Assembly: GCA_022457155.1 (NCBI GenBank)
Contig: JAJGOT010000016.1
Location: 1,130,001-1,194,000, forward strand
Source of the DNA: Cladopsammia gracilis
Lineage: Eukaryota > Cnidaria > Anthozoa > Scleractinia > Dendrophylliidae
Direction of reading: 5' to 3'
DNA length: 64,000 nucleotides
In this document: positions 48,480 to 59,639 of the stretch, piece by piece
How positions within the stretch are numbered: the first letter of the stretch is position 1
How the letters are laid out: every line of letters starts with the position of its first letter
Notes under the pieces: model-generated
The model's database searches: none
The model's input: the letters and a program-made list of their open reading frames with translations, nothing else
Told to the model about the DNA's origin: nothing
Position numbers and translations under genes: made by a program

Positions 48480-49622
48480 AGGTTCGACTATAAAATAACT
48501 TCTAACTTCCAATTTTTCAAAAAAAAAAAAGTGGAAAGAAAATTTTACTGTACAAATATCAGCTACGATCGGACATCATCATGTAAAATGTCAACCGCTA
48601 TCGGTCCATTTACAATGGCGGATCTAGAGGTGGGTCCGGGGGCCCTCCTTATCTTGGGAGGTGGTGTCAGGATCCACCACTTATTTATGATCTCAACCGC
48701 AGGGACAGAGCACAACACTGGAGACTCCGTCTCTTGCTTTTACGTTTTTTTTTTGCCCTACTAGTTTTAGCATGGAAAGGTATACGCAGTATACAGCTGT
48801 TTCGAGAAAGGTTGTCGGAAAAAAGCGTAAAAGTGCACGCGACAATCCAGAAAGATATTGTGGGTAGTCATCAACGCTTTATCCTAAAAACTCCTTTATC
48901 CATATGGCCAACCATCTAAGATCGACGCTGTACGGACGAGGCATCGCGGATTTGATGTATTAATTTGACTTATTAACATTCAGTGATCATATCCCAAATT
49001 AATTTTCGGGATAATCGCGTGCACTTTTGCCCTTTTTTCCGACAACCTTTCTCGAAAGAGCTGTATCCAATGGCTTGATGCTGCCACCCTGTTACACGTA
49101 TACATATGGAAATTCAATATAAAAAATAAAAATAAATCAACGAAACTGCAGACACCGTGAACGATCTATTGCGTCACATTGGATCAAATACAAACAGTGA
49201 TAAGCAACAGACCACTGCAAGGACCGATCAAACAATGTGGAAAGGCATTCTATCGAAATGGCACTACGGTCGGCCAAACCTGACATGATCAGCGCTCAAA
49301 ACTAGAAAACAGACGAGGTGAAGTGTCATTCGAGTATCATTATGTTTTAGCTACGGCGCACTGAAGAGGGCCAAAAAGCCCGAAACAATTGTCTGCGTCT
49401 GCTTTCTAGTTTTGAGCGCTGATCATGTCAGGTTTGGCCGACCGTAGTGCCATTTCGAGAAAATGCCTTTCCACATTGTTTGATCGGTCCTTGCAGTGGT
49501 CTGTTGCTTATCACTGTTTGTATTTGATCCAATGTGACGCAATAGATCGTTCACGGTATCTGCAGTTTCGGTGATTTAATACAAAAATGCATTTTTATGT
49601 AACATACCTTCTATTTTTTCAG
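48480..49622. other. intron 3, right part
   Basis: Non-coding. An inverted pair of about 55 bp lies at 48797-48855 and 49010-49072 (TTTCGAGAAAGGTTGTCGGA on one strand and its complement), and a long fold-back at 49141-49570. The pyrimidine-rich acceptor of exon 4 closes the intron. Confidence 0.6.
49141..49570. repeat. fold-back element, arms about 180 bp
   Basis: CGAAACTGCAGACACCGTGA through GCGCTCAAAACTAGAAA is mirrored by TTTCTAGTTTTGAGCGC through CACGGTATCTGCAGTTTCG. Near-perfect arms around an 80-bp centre. Confidence 0.88.
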
Positions 49623-49779
49623 ACATTTTTTGGCCCTTTGTTTGATGGTAATAATGTGACCAGCTCAAACCTTACCAGCTCTGTGCTAGCCCGGTGGATG
49701 ATATTTAATCCAAAACAGCCACTGATTCAAAATAAAAATCATCTCTGCATGCGGGTCGACATCCAAAGTTGTCAAAACG
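49623..49779 (+). CDS. host gene exon 4: discoidin domain, last third
   Basis: Acceptor TTCTATTTTTTCAG, 157 bp, donor GTAAAC. Enters in phase 0, leaves in phase 1, matching exons 3 and 5. It encodes FFGPLFDGNNVTSSNLTSSV, then LARWMIFNPKQP and LCMRVDIQSC. FDGN, the A-R-W/Y strand and the closing MRVxxxxC are the C-terminal marks of F5/8C domains; the last Cys would pair with the one at the start of exon 2. Confidence 0.82.
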
Positions 49780-50141
49780 GTAAACAATAACATTTCTGTC
49801 AACAACTCATCTTTCAGCTTATGCTAGCATAAGTCAAAAATAGAAATACTCTGTTTCTTTCAAGCTCTAGTTTGTTATCAAAATGTAAATTGTTTTGCTT
49901 TTTAGGAATTAAAAATGTCAGTTTCTCTGAGAGGGTTTCAACAATTTTGCTTCTAGTAGTTGCAAAAACGTAGTTTTACCGTCTTGGTTTGTAAACAGAA
50001 TCTTCAAATTAACCCCTTAAATGAAAGCTACCGAGCACTATTTTTACTAAGTAGCTATGTGTTTACCAAAGGTTTTAAAATGAAAGTTAAGAAGTGCATA
50101 ATTTACTAGCTAATGTGCCTGAATATATGTTGCTATTGTAG

Positions 50142-50315
50142 TACCAGCTCCAGTGAATGGTGGTTTGTCAATATGGAGTCAGTGGAGTCAATGTCAATGT
50201 AACACGTACACCAGGACCCGAACCAGAACTTGTACAAACCCCGCGCCAGCGTTTGGTGGCCAGCCCTGCTTTGGGCATAACGTGGAAGACCAATTTTGTA
50301 ATGTGAACTGCCCTA
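50142..50315 (+). CDS. host gene exon 5: thrombospondin type-1 repeat
   Basis: Acceptor TTGCTATTGTAG, 174 bp, donor GTAAGT; phase 1 to phase 1, the usual shape of a shuffled extracellular module. It encodes [32 protein letters not shown] and [18 protein letters not shown]: the WSxWSxC tryptophan ladder, the RxR layers and six cysteines of a TSP1 domain. The second Cys position reads CQCN rather than CSxTCG, so the fucosylation-type motif is missing here. Confidence 0.9.
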
Positions 50316-50422
50316 GTAAGTGTAAATGCTTTTTAACTAAATAAATATAACTTTTCATTGAGGTGTTGTGGCTCACAACAGTTTCTAGTACTGTATTGAT
50401 TCATCACTGATGGAAACTTTAA

Positions 50423-51140
50423 GGTTACAGTGTACCTTCGGGGGTGTCTCCAGTATAACAGCTCTAGTGTCTTAAGATTACACTTAACATACCTAAACCC
50501 AGATATCAAATTAAAGCTTATAGAGCTGGCTATCTAAATATGGAAACCATTTGGTAATAAAGTGAATTGTCGATTTTTGTACGACGTCTAAATTCGAACG
50601 TCCGAATCAGGTTTAAAACGCTATAACTCAAAGCGATTATTGTATTTTGCTAATTTGATTTGTTCTCGGGTTTCCGGACACGAAGCGCTAAAAAAACGTG
50701 TCGGCGATTTCCCATATTCAATTGTAGTGAAAAGTTACAGAATATTTTCGAAAAAGGGAGAAAAAATTGGAATAATCGCACGGAAATGGCTCTTGACGAA
50801 AAAGTTTTCGGAAATAAGAAATTCGCCGACACGTTTTTTGTTGATTATATGTTAGCCTAGCTTCTGTCCAAATTTGAGGAAAATCGAACAAATTTCCTTT
50901 GAGTTGTACCTCTTTAAAGTGTCCCCAACAAGCGAAAAATTAATTTTGAGAAAACAGCGCTTAAAAAAACATATCGCTTCATAAACAAACTCCGCCCACA
51001 AAAGTTATACTGTCATTTCTCCGTCAATTTTCACTATTTTTCGATAATTTTTGTTTTGAATGAAAGTTCATTCGGTAAACTTTATTTTGACGCCAAAAAA
51101 AAATTTCGATAAATTTTCGATCTGAAGGTACACTGTAACC
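50423..51140. mobile_element. 718-bp non-autonomous element with TTAA duplication
   Basis: Ends GGTTACAGTGTACCTTC and its complement, directly flanked by TTAA on both sides (50419-50422 and 51141-51144). TTAA targets are typical of piggyBac- and Kolobok-type transposons. The interior has an inverted pair around CGTGTCGGCGATTTCCC / AAATTCGCCGACACG and no transposase. Confidence 0.85.
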
Positions 51141-51205
51141 TTAAAGAAAGTACAAAGAACTCGGTTTCTGTTACTTCTTTTAATGTATAAAGGAACTATT
51201 TTAAG

Positions 51206-51583
51206 ACAAGGAATCAGAGAATTAACTGTGTGTGTAAATTATAGTGCTAAGGTCAACCCATAAATTTCCCTGTACTGAGCGTTAGCCCTAGTAAGGAAAT
51301 GGAGGACCACACGAGGGAAAGAAAAAATCTTTGACCTCGGTGGGATTCGAACCACGACCTCCGGATTAGATCTTCCGTCGCTCTACCACTTTAGCCACGA
51401 GGCCGTACGGGAGCAGATCGTGGGACCGGAGGTCGTGGGTTCGAATCCCACGGAGGTCTAAGATTTTTTTTCCCTCGTGTGGTCCTTCATTTCCTTACTA
51501 GGGCTAACGCTCAGTACAGGGAAATTTATGGATTGACCTCCGCACTATAATTTACACACAGAGTTAATTCTCTGATTCCTTGT
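51206..51583. repeat. palindromic element built from a tRNA-Arg-like sequence
   Basis: Arms ACAAGGAATCAGAGAATTAA to the T-arm region GTGGGATTCGAA are repeated inverted, ending AATTCTCTGATTCCTTGT. Each arm holds a T arm with B box. Only the left arm, read on the minus strand, has a nearly complete tRNA. Confidence 0.87.
51332..51404 (-). pseudogene. tRNA-Arg (TCT)-like sequence
   Basis: The acceptor GGCCTCG / CGAGGTC pairs fully with one G-T pair; D arm GCTA..GAGC; T arm GTGGT..ACC with TTCGAAT loop. The anticodon loop is eight bases (AGATCTAA) on a four-bp stem, so it departs from a functional tRNA. TCT in the loop suggests arginine. Best seen as a tRNA-derived part of the palindromic repeat. 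Confidence 0.6.
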
Positions 51584-51689
51584 TTGTATCAACCGTTTAC
51601 CCGTTCTCTGCTCAGTTTGAAATTCCGACGCGCTCGCGCGACCTCAAGGCTTTCTCTAAAACTTGTCACTTTTCTGTTTGCATCTATAG

Positions 51690-51860
51690 CAAATGGAGGG
51701 TGGTCTGCCTGGGGTATTTGGTCTTCATGTAGTGCAACGTGCGGAAGTGGTAGAAGACTTCGTATACGTCTCTGTAACAATCCTCCACCAGCTCATGGAG
51801 GAGAGTATTGCGTAGGTCCCGCAATAGATAATGGAGCTTGCCTGGATCAGATTTGTACAA
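51690..51860 (+). CDS. host gene exon 6: thrombospondin type-1 repeat
   Basis: Acceptor TTTGCATCTATAG, 171 bp, donor GTAAGC; phase 1 to 1. It encodes NGGWSAWGIWSSCSATCGSG, RRLRIRLCNNPPPAHGG and EYCVGPAIDNGACLDQICT: a complete TSP1 domain with WSxWxxWSSCSxTCGxG and six cysteines. The C-mannosylation (WxxW) and O-fucosylation (CSxTCG) patterns are both present. More exons must follow, but none was recognised before 64000. Confidence 0.93.
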
Positions 51861-52399
51861 GTAAGCCTTGTAAAAATTCACTCTTAAGCCGCTGATGCCC
51901 AGGATTGTACGAAAGTATTGTTTAACAAATACTACATATTTGACCGAGCTAGTTATAATTTTCATGTTATTTAATATGTGACAGAATTATGTCTGTTATG
52001 GTGCACTTTTATACAGTGAAACACAGAATGCTATTTGTAAATTTCGGCATTTTTCGAAACATGAAAAAAAAAAAAATACTTTTTCGAGATCAGTGTTGTA
52101 AGTCACGAATTACCTATCAAAAAGGCGGACGAAGTACGTACCTTTTATATGACTAAGTTTATTAAGCAACCTTTGAAAACGTATGTTTACTACGAAAGCT
52201 AGCAATGGAAACTAAAATTAGTAAACTAAAATTAGTAAACTCGACCTCCCCGGCCTGTAATACTTGCTATTTATATCATAGATGTATCTCTATAATTTAA
52301 TATTTTTAATGACTTTTAGAACATGTATTTTAATTATTTTGATTATATTTATTTATTTAATTTGTGAGCTTACCTGTAAAATAGCTTTTCAGCTAAGTG
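51861..52399. other. intron or 3' part of host gene, unassigned
   Basis: AT-rich DNA without a recognised exon or repeat copy. A duplicated ACTAAAATTAGTAA occurs at 52211-52240. Confidence 0.5.
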
Positions 52400-53620
52400 T
52401 GAACTCACATTAATAGCGGAGCTCGCGGGTCGAAGGCCCGGCGGAGCACCATACTCATAGAACCTACGCCCGTCATTTTTCATGGTCATGGCTAGCGGAA
52501 TGTTTCGCGGGCGCGTTGTCTGCCCGCCGAACGCCCGCCGTACGCGTTGGGCTAGCTCGCTGGCGCGTATGACGTCGCAAAACATGCGCGTATGACGCCA
52601 CAAAACATCCGGGATCTTTGAGGCTTTGTTTTTCGCGCGGCTACACAGCCGTCAGCTCGGTAAACACTTCAGCCGTTGCAGGATTTTTTTGCTGTTTTTA
52701 GCGGAGAATGAAAGTGGTTATCACTCAACATTTTTCTTGCGGTTTGCTACTCAAGACAGGATACTAATTAAGGGATACTCAGAAGCCGCTTTAGTGGAAA
52801 AAGAAGAGCTTTCAGGGATAAAATCTTGCTTCGAGGAACAATGCGAAGAGATGGGTTCGTTTTACGGATTTCAGCACCAAAGCGGAGATTTAAAGAATTA
52901 CCAAGTACAGTAGTTGCCGGAGGGACTTAAAGGTAAAACAAATTACATTTTTCGATGGGAATTTATCTTGATTTCAATCTGTGATTGACTTTTTGTTGTG
53001 TTCTCGTTAGTTTTGGAGAATTGTTTATAAACGTGTAGCTTAAATTCAGTTGTACTAATTTCTTGAATTTCATCGAAGACACGGCTCGGCCTCGATGCGC
53101 TATATAATTAAATGGTACGCGTTTTGCTTTTAAACATAAACTAATGGAGATTTGAATAAAATTTTTCGAAAGAAGGTTGTGTTGTCCATTTTTATGTGTT
53201 TGTTCATTCATTACATAGATTGAAAAGCGATTTTATGTAAACAAAACAAAACTTAGATTTTATACTCGCGTCGCCTTATGCAAATATGTTTGTGTATTTT
53301 TGCAATTTTGATTTCCAAATCAGTTTCTCAGGCATTTTTTGACAAGCAACAACTGTATTTTATTCAGAAAATGGTCGTAATAGTTATTCTAGACGGAGAA
53401 AAAGTTGTTTTTGTGAACTTTTGTTCGGATTAAATGTACTGTGCAGACGGTCGGGTAATACTGTTTTTGAGAATTGCTAAAATTGAAAAATAGCCCGGTC
53501 GTCAATCTTAATTCTTGTGCTTCCGACCTTTCACCTAAGTTACGTTTCATCTTAGTTAAGCTTGTTCAGAGGTTCTTCAAAGGGCGACGCTGTTAGGCTA
53601 AGGCTAACTATATATATTAA
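52400..53620 (+). repeat. dispersed 1.2-kb repeat, copy B
   Basis: Inverse of 44060-45240. It includes a 95-codon frame (52626-52913) that appears only as broken pieces in copy A, so coding is doubtful. Ends near GACGCTGTTAGGCTAAGGC. Confidence 0.82.
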
Positions 53621-53623
53621 ACT

Positions 53624-53692
53624 GTATGTATGTATGTATGTATGTATGTATGTATGTATGTATGTATGTATGTGTGTATGTATGTATGTATG
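53624..53692. repeat. TGTA microsatellite
   Basis: About 17 tandem copies of TGTA with one TGTG interruption. Confidence 0.97.
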
Positions 53693-54530
53693 GAACTTTC
53701 ACGAGCGAATATGTTTGCGTTGTTAGATGGAATTTTTCACGGGCCGGCGAGTCCGTTTACGCTGTTTAATGGAATTTTCACGAGCGAATATGTTTGCGCT
53801 GTTAGATGGTCTTTCATGAGCTAATATGTTTACGATGTTTAACGGAATTTGCACTAGCGAATACGCTCGCGCTGTTATATGGTACTTTTCATGAGCGAAT
53901 GTGTTCGCGCTGTTTAACGAAAATTTTACAAGCGTATGTGTTTCCGCTGTCGTATGGAGTTTTCACGAGCGTATGTGTTTCTCTTGTTTACGCTGTTATA
54001 TGGACTTTTTTCTCTGGCAACATTGTTTGCGCTGGTAAATGGACCTCTCCTCACAAGCGAATGTGTTTACGCGGTTGTATCAAGTTTTCCCTTGGCGAAT
54101 ATGTTCTGCGCCGTTTTACGGACTTTTTCACTAGAAAAATTTATTTGCGCTGGTCAAGCGAATTTCCACGAACATATATGCTTTCCTTGCTAATTGGATT
54201 GTCCACGAGCGAATATGTTTGCGCTGTTTAACGGATTTTTTCATTAGCAAATTTGTCTCGCGGGTCTATGGAGCTCTCGCGAACTAGTGTGTTTACGCTG
54301 TTAAAGGGACATTTTCACTAACGGATTTGTTTGCGCTGGTCATGGAATTTGTCGCTGGCACAAATGTTTGCGCTGTGGAATGGACCCTTTCACTACATAA
54401 TTTGGCAAGGTATTTTTTTTTATTTGCGCGGCCTTTCGCAATTTTTCACGGCTGCTTTGTTTTAGCTGTTAATTGGAGTTGTGTTTTGCGCTGCTATATG
54501 GAATTTCCCGCCAGCAACGCGTTTGCCTGG
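53693..54530. repeat. degenerate minisatellite, ~50-60-bp unit
   Basis: At least 14 imperfect units of the form TTTTCACGAGCGAATATGTT followed by TGCGCTGTTAGATGGAA. Several long frames run through it only because the repeat lacks stops; they are not genes. Confidence 0.85.
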
Positions 54531-57500
54531 GGAGCTCTTCCAGGGTATACCTTAGTGGACTTCAATTCTAGTCTGTTTTCTAACGCTGTGTTATCTTTTA
54601 GTGTCCGTCTATAGTTTGTATTCTGTCTGTTTCCGTGGGTGACCTTTTTTGCGAAGCTTCCTCGAAGGGATTGTCTAATATCCTTCATTGCTCTGTCCCT
54701 GGACGGGGTATTTCGGGGTTGCTTCGCTTTGGGGTTATACCCATCTCTTAGCGGTGTTTCTTTTTATGTTTATTTTTCCTCAATGCTCGGAATTAGGCTG
54801 TGCGCCTACGTTTTGTCTGCTTGCTGGTATTATGTAGGGTTACCCCAAAGCGCGGCGACCCCGGTGCCCCATTACATCACGTTTCCATGTTATTAACTGG
54901 CTCGTCGCTCGCGACGAGTCAGTTCTTAAAATACCCTTTTTTTTTCTGTCGTGTCACCTGCCCCGGGAATCGATTTTGCTGCGGCCAACACCGTACCTAG
55001 TTTACTTCCGGTTGTCAGAAATCAGTGATGTCATCGAAACGACAATTTACAATTGAAATATTTACCGTTCTAATTTCGACGAAATTGTTAAACATTAAAT
55101 CGCTGTGATTTCAGAATGTGTTCTATTTCTAGTAAAAGGAAAGCGGGTTGAACTTTTCTAACCAAATCAATTGTCAAACAGTTGAGTTTAGAAAGCACGT
55201 CCCGGCAAGTCAGCTGATGAGTAAACAATTCTTAAGCATTACGCCATGGAGTCACGTTGAAATTCCGAACATCTCGAATTTATGTCACGCTATGGTCGCG
55301 ATCGATCATGTTGATATTGTTAATTTATTCGAAATCCTATGACCGATTCTCCAAAATGCCTGTGTTTAAACAATCCTGATCCCTTGTAGTGGGTGGTTTC
55401 AAGGATTTTAAAGCGAAAAAAAAATGTACAAAATTCTAAACTTATGTTTTTTCTAACAGTACCGAGCCGATTAGAGAAAAAAAATAGAGACCTGAAATTG
55501 TAGCCTACAAAGGGAGGGACTTTTTTTGTGGGGGGGGGGGGGGGGGGGCGGCAATTTTTCTGATCATGAATTTTTTTCCGTCTTGATGTTGTGCAATAAT
55601 TTTCGGGATTGTTCCATACCTTTTTTCCATTGGCTCTCTGTGCATTATTTTTTTCCTTTACTTTTGCTATGCAGGAAATTTTTTTGGTAATTGCCCACCC
55701 CCCCTCCTCCCTCCCCTAACAATAAAATAATCCGTCCCTAAGGAGTGCTTGAAGCGGGCTGTGGAATGTAAATGTAAATGTAGACTGGACTGTGCATATG
55801 AATATATTCTAGATTGTATACTGTGGATTGCTAATATAAAACTCTAAAATGAAAACCGGGTGAAAACTGAGACAAAACGAGCCAGTTTCGAAGCCCATCG
55901 GGCTACTTGTTGGTTACCGTCTCGGATAACACGGTACTTTTTGGAAACCAAAACCTTTTTGTTGTTTCTTTTGTTTTTGGAGGTAGTCAGACATTCACAG
56001 TCAGACTTGCGACGTCCAGGGGTGGGAAAAAGATTCTACAACGTTATCCTAACTAGGGCTGTTGCCTTACAGTTACAGTTACAGTTCTCTTTACTTCCTG
56101 TGCCCTTGTAGCGGTGGTAGCCGTTAGTACTCAAATGTGGCTTACAGCGCGGTTACTATTTTTCTGTCCTGTTTTCTTATTATAAGGCTCCCTTCCATTT
56201 ATTCAGTGCTACCACAAGGATAGCTGACCTTCTCCAAGTCCGTTTTGCCGGTTTTAGTTTGCGGCAAGTCTACCTACAAGGAGGGAGGATTTTCTGAGTT
56301 ATGGGAGGAGGACACATTATCTTCATGATCTTCTGCTTCATGCTTACCCTATTTCTGAGTTTTGGGAGGAAAGTCTACATTTAGGTGCGTCCACTCTGGT
56401 TTTTGCTAGCACACTCTGCTTCCGGTGAGTTGCCAGGGAGCTTTAGCCGAAGGGCTGGCCTATCCCATATCTTAATATTACATCCTGAGGCATTGTTAGT
56501 TGGTAGCCCCGGTGAGAATATATCACTATAAGTCTTGACAATTCTTACAACACATCTCTCATTTTTCTTTGGTGTTTTTGGATACAGACTGGACGGTAAC
56601 CTCAACCAAATCTTTCTCCGCGTTTATTTCAAATCGACTTTCTTTATCCTCGCCGCAGTTCACTGCCAATACATATAAATCGAGATAAGAATTGAGCGAA
56701 AAGCAAAAGAATGGCATACAAAAAGATGTTCCTTCCCATCACCAAACTAGGCCCGCCAACCTCAAACATGTCGGTAATATCGATAGCGTCGTCTTCACAA
56801 CTCTTCTGCTCAAACATATCAAGACTCTGGGAAAGAATTTAATCGAGTCCATCGTCTAAAACTACCTCTTCTTTTTCGCATTCATCCACCGCCTGCGACA
56901 ACAAATCATCTAAACTATCGCTCATCATCTCGAATGAACGTTTTTCCAAATAACTGGACATATTGGCAGAAAAAGCAATATCGACTAAAACGTTATGGAA
57001 CTCAGCTGCTGAACTGAAAGAAAAGCCTACAAACACTAAACCCCTTGAGAAAAGGCAGATATTCAAATTGCTACGCGCTCGGTCATTATTTTTAAGAAGG
57101 CCTCGGAGCTCAGGCATTATCCTATATATATTTTCCTAATTGAGTTGTAGGTGTTGTTCCACTGTTGATCATTTAACTTTACAACGGTTTGCCATCGTTT
57201 GGAACCAGTTTGTTTACAAATGTGGGTTTTATTAACTATAAGCCAATAAAAGTCTAGCTGGAATATTTGTTTACGACTCCATCGTGTAAAATTTCGCGAT
57301 TCAAACACTGATCTCGATGATTATAAAAGACTTACCGTCGCCCTGTTCTTACAAGGTTTTTGACGCGTTCCGCAGCTACACTGTGCTGCACACTTCTTAT
57401 TTGCCGTTTTGCACGGACAACCAACGCGCTTTCTGCCAGACTTTGTTGAACATGTTGATTTGCAACTGCATGATATTTCTCCCTGGAAGAAATGCTAAGG

Positions 57501-58760
57501 TATTAGCCGCGAGGCCGACGATGCCAAATACTGTAAAATATAAAGCTTCTCCATTGCAAGGAAAAAACGAAAGGACAAAGAGTGCAATTAATTATATGTT
57601 TAACTCACTTCATCGACGTCCTGCCCTTGTTCGGTGAGCATATTTCTTTTCAAATAACGCGAACGAATCGAGCGGAAGATTATCTCGCGGCGGCGAGGAA
57701 ATCTTGCCGCGTCAATTTGACAGTTCTATTGTTTTCTTGAGACCTAACAGATGACGTCTCGCGCCTGCGCAGAATCGGGACTGTGTTCCTTTAAGGTATC
57801 GCCTTTGGATATGGGTGCAGCAGAGGTGTCCTCCGCTAAAAGAGCGTCCTCGTCGGCCATAATTTCAACAAATTTCCTGTGACAACGAACCGTTGTCACT
57901 TTCCAGCTCGAGATCCGAACGCAACTGAGCTCGGTTTCCGCGCGCTATCCCACGTGACTTCGTAGCGACTTCGACCAATGACGAAGTAGAATCAAGGTTA
58001 TGGATGAATTCATGTTTCATGTGTACTGTCACGTGACTTTTGATGTAAATAAAGTGCGAAAGTTCGGATGTCCGTTTTGAGCCATGTACAAGTGTACGAA
58101 GTATTAATCTTATACATGTCTGGTTTCACGTTTTATAGAAATATATATCGTGCAGTAGGGTTTATCGAAGTCTTGAAAAATCCATTTGAAGTCCACAGAT
58201 CGGTTTTAATTTTCGATGAGTTTGAAGTCAAAGACATTCTTTCGTGTATTCACAGATAAAATTAAAAATACGCACAAAGTGATGTCACATCACTTGACAA
58301 TATCGTGAAACTGAAAATCAATTTAGAACATAAGAAACAAGGAAAATGATGAAATGGAATATCGGATCAAGTAAAAAGAAGTTATATTATTCTCGTATTT
58401 GGTGAGAGTTGTATTCGATAATGATTTTGTATTGTTTGTTTTCGAGGAACAGAAAAATGGAAGTAATAAAGTTGAATGTGAAGTTGACGTTGTATGCAGG
58501 AGTGGTTAACATGGTATATGTTTGACCTTTAGTTCTAACATGACAAAAACCAGTTGCAAATGGAGATCGCTCAATAAGGGACCGAAGATTCAACGGGTAA
58601 ACGACCACATTATCGAGGGTACGCGTTTTGCTTTTACATAACAAAAAATTGGGTGACATTTGCCTCTAATTTTTTTAACTCGTCCCCAAACCCCCAATTT
58701 GACCCTTAAAATCACTGTGAAAACGCCATTTTTTTTAAGCGAAAATCAAAATTTCGCCCA
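54531..58760. other. non-coding stretch without recognised gene
   Basis: Contains a possible short element at 55505-55742 and a CpG-rich patch near 57650-57780. No exon of the host gene and no convincing separate gene were found. Confidence 0.5.
55505..55742. repeat. G-run / C-run bounded short element
   Basis: Left side GGGAGGGACTTTTTTTGTGG with about 19 G; right side a C-rich run and AATAATCCGTCCCTAAGG. The GGGACGGA-type ends resemble those of the element at 59785-61160, suggesting a small relative. Confidence 0.45.
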
Positions 58761-58762
58761 TT

Positions 58763-59465
58763 TATGAATTACTTTTCGGTAATCCACACGCGGATTCCAG
58801 TAATTTGGTTATTATTCTATCTGGAAACGTTAAAATATTTTAATAACTTAAAAAATAAGTCCCGTCATTTTGACCTTGAAGTGACCAATGTCAAGTAAAG
58901 GCTTATATGAAGTTCAACCGCGCGGTCATCGCTTCAGCGGTATGACTCATTTTAATAGGCATAATGTCAACATCCACACTTGGTTTTGAAGAGACTGGGA
59001 TCTTGTGAACATTTTGGTGGGAAATATGATTTAGTTGGAGCGAAAACAATCCCGTCATTTTGCCATTTCTTCAGTGCACTATGCTTTTGGCTTCTATTCG
59101 TCTGTATCTATTCGCATGTTCTACTGTCAATGCATGGCCTGCAATTTGTGAATTACTTTTCGGAAATCCACACTCGGATTCCAGTAATATGGTTATTATT
59201 CTATCTAGAAATGTTAAAATATTTTAATAACTTTTAAAAAAAAAGTACCGTCATTTTTACCTTGAAGTGAGCAATTTCGTATAAAGGCTTGTATGGAGTT
59301 CGACCGCGCGGTCATCGCTTTAAGTGTTCTAACTCATTTTAACAGGCGCAATGTCAACATCCACACTCGGTTTTGGAAAGATAGGAATCTAGTAAACATT
59401 TCGGTGGGAAATTTGCTTTGGTTCGAGCGAAAAAACCTCCGTCATTTTGCACTTTTCAGCCGGAA
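58763..59465. repeat. tandem duplication of ~320 bp (two copies)
   Basis: 58763-59075 and 59148-59465 share TGAATTACTTTTCGG, TTGGTTATTATTCTATCT-type sequence, CGACCGCGCGGTCATCGCTT and ATGTCAACATCCACACT in order, about 85% identical, 385 bp apart. Confidence 0.85.
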
Positions 59466-59639
59466 AGATTTCCGTTTAACCCCACACATTAGTTATGCAT
59501 ACCGTTCTTAAAACTAAAACAAAAGCCAAAGCAATAGAAATCCAAAAGCAAAACAATAGCGCATACATACATAATTATGGGCAATAGTTCATTTTGGTAA
59601 CGCGCACGCCCGGAGCAAATGTCTCGTGTGAGGGATCAA

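Noticed and set aside
52626..52913. Frame of 95 codons inside dispersed repeat copy B
   Set aside because: The matching part of copy A is broken by stops and shifts, so there is no sign of coding constraint.
53630..54620. Long plus-strand frames of 95-141 codons
   Set aside because: They are read-throughs of the TGTA microsatellite and the degenerate minisatellite; the same short peptide repeats with frameshifts.
56839..57117. Minus-strand frame of 92 codons ending in an acidic segment (SLDDLLSQAVDECEKEE)
   Set aside because: The C-terminal part looks protein-like and could be an N-terminal exon of another gene, but there is no second exon, domain or conserved neighbour to support it.
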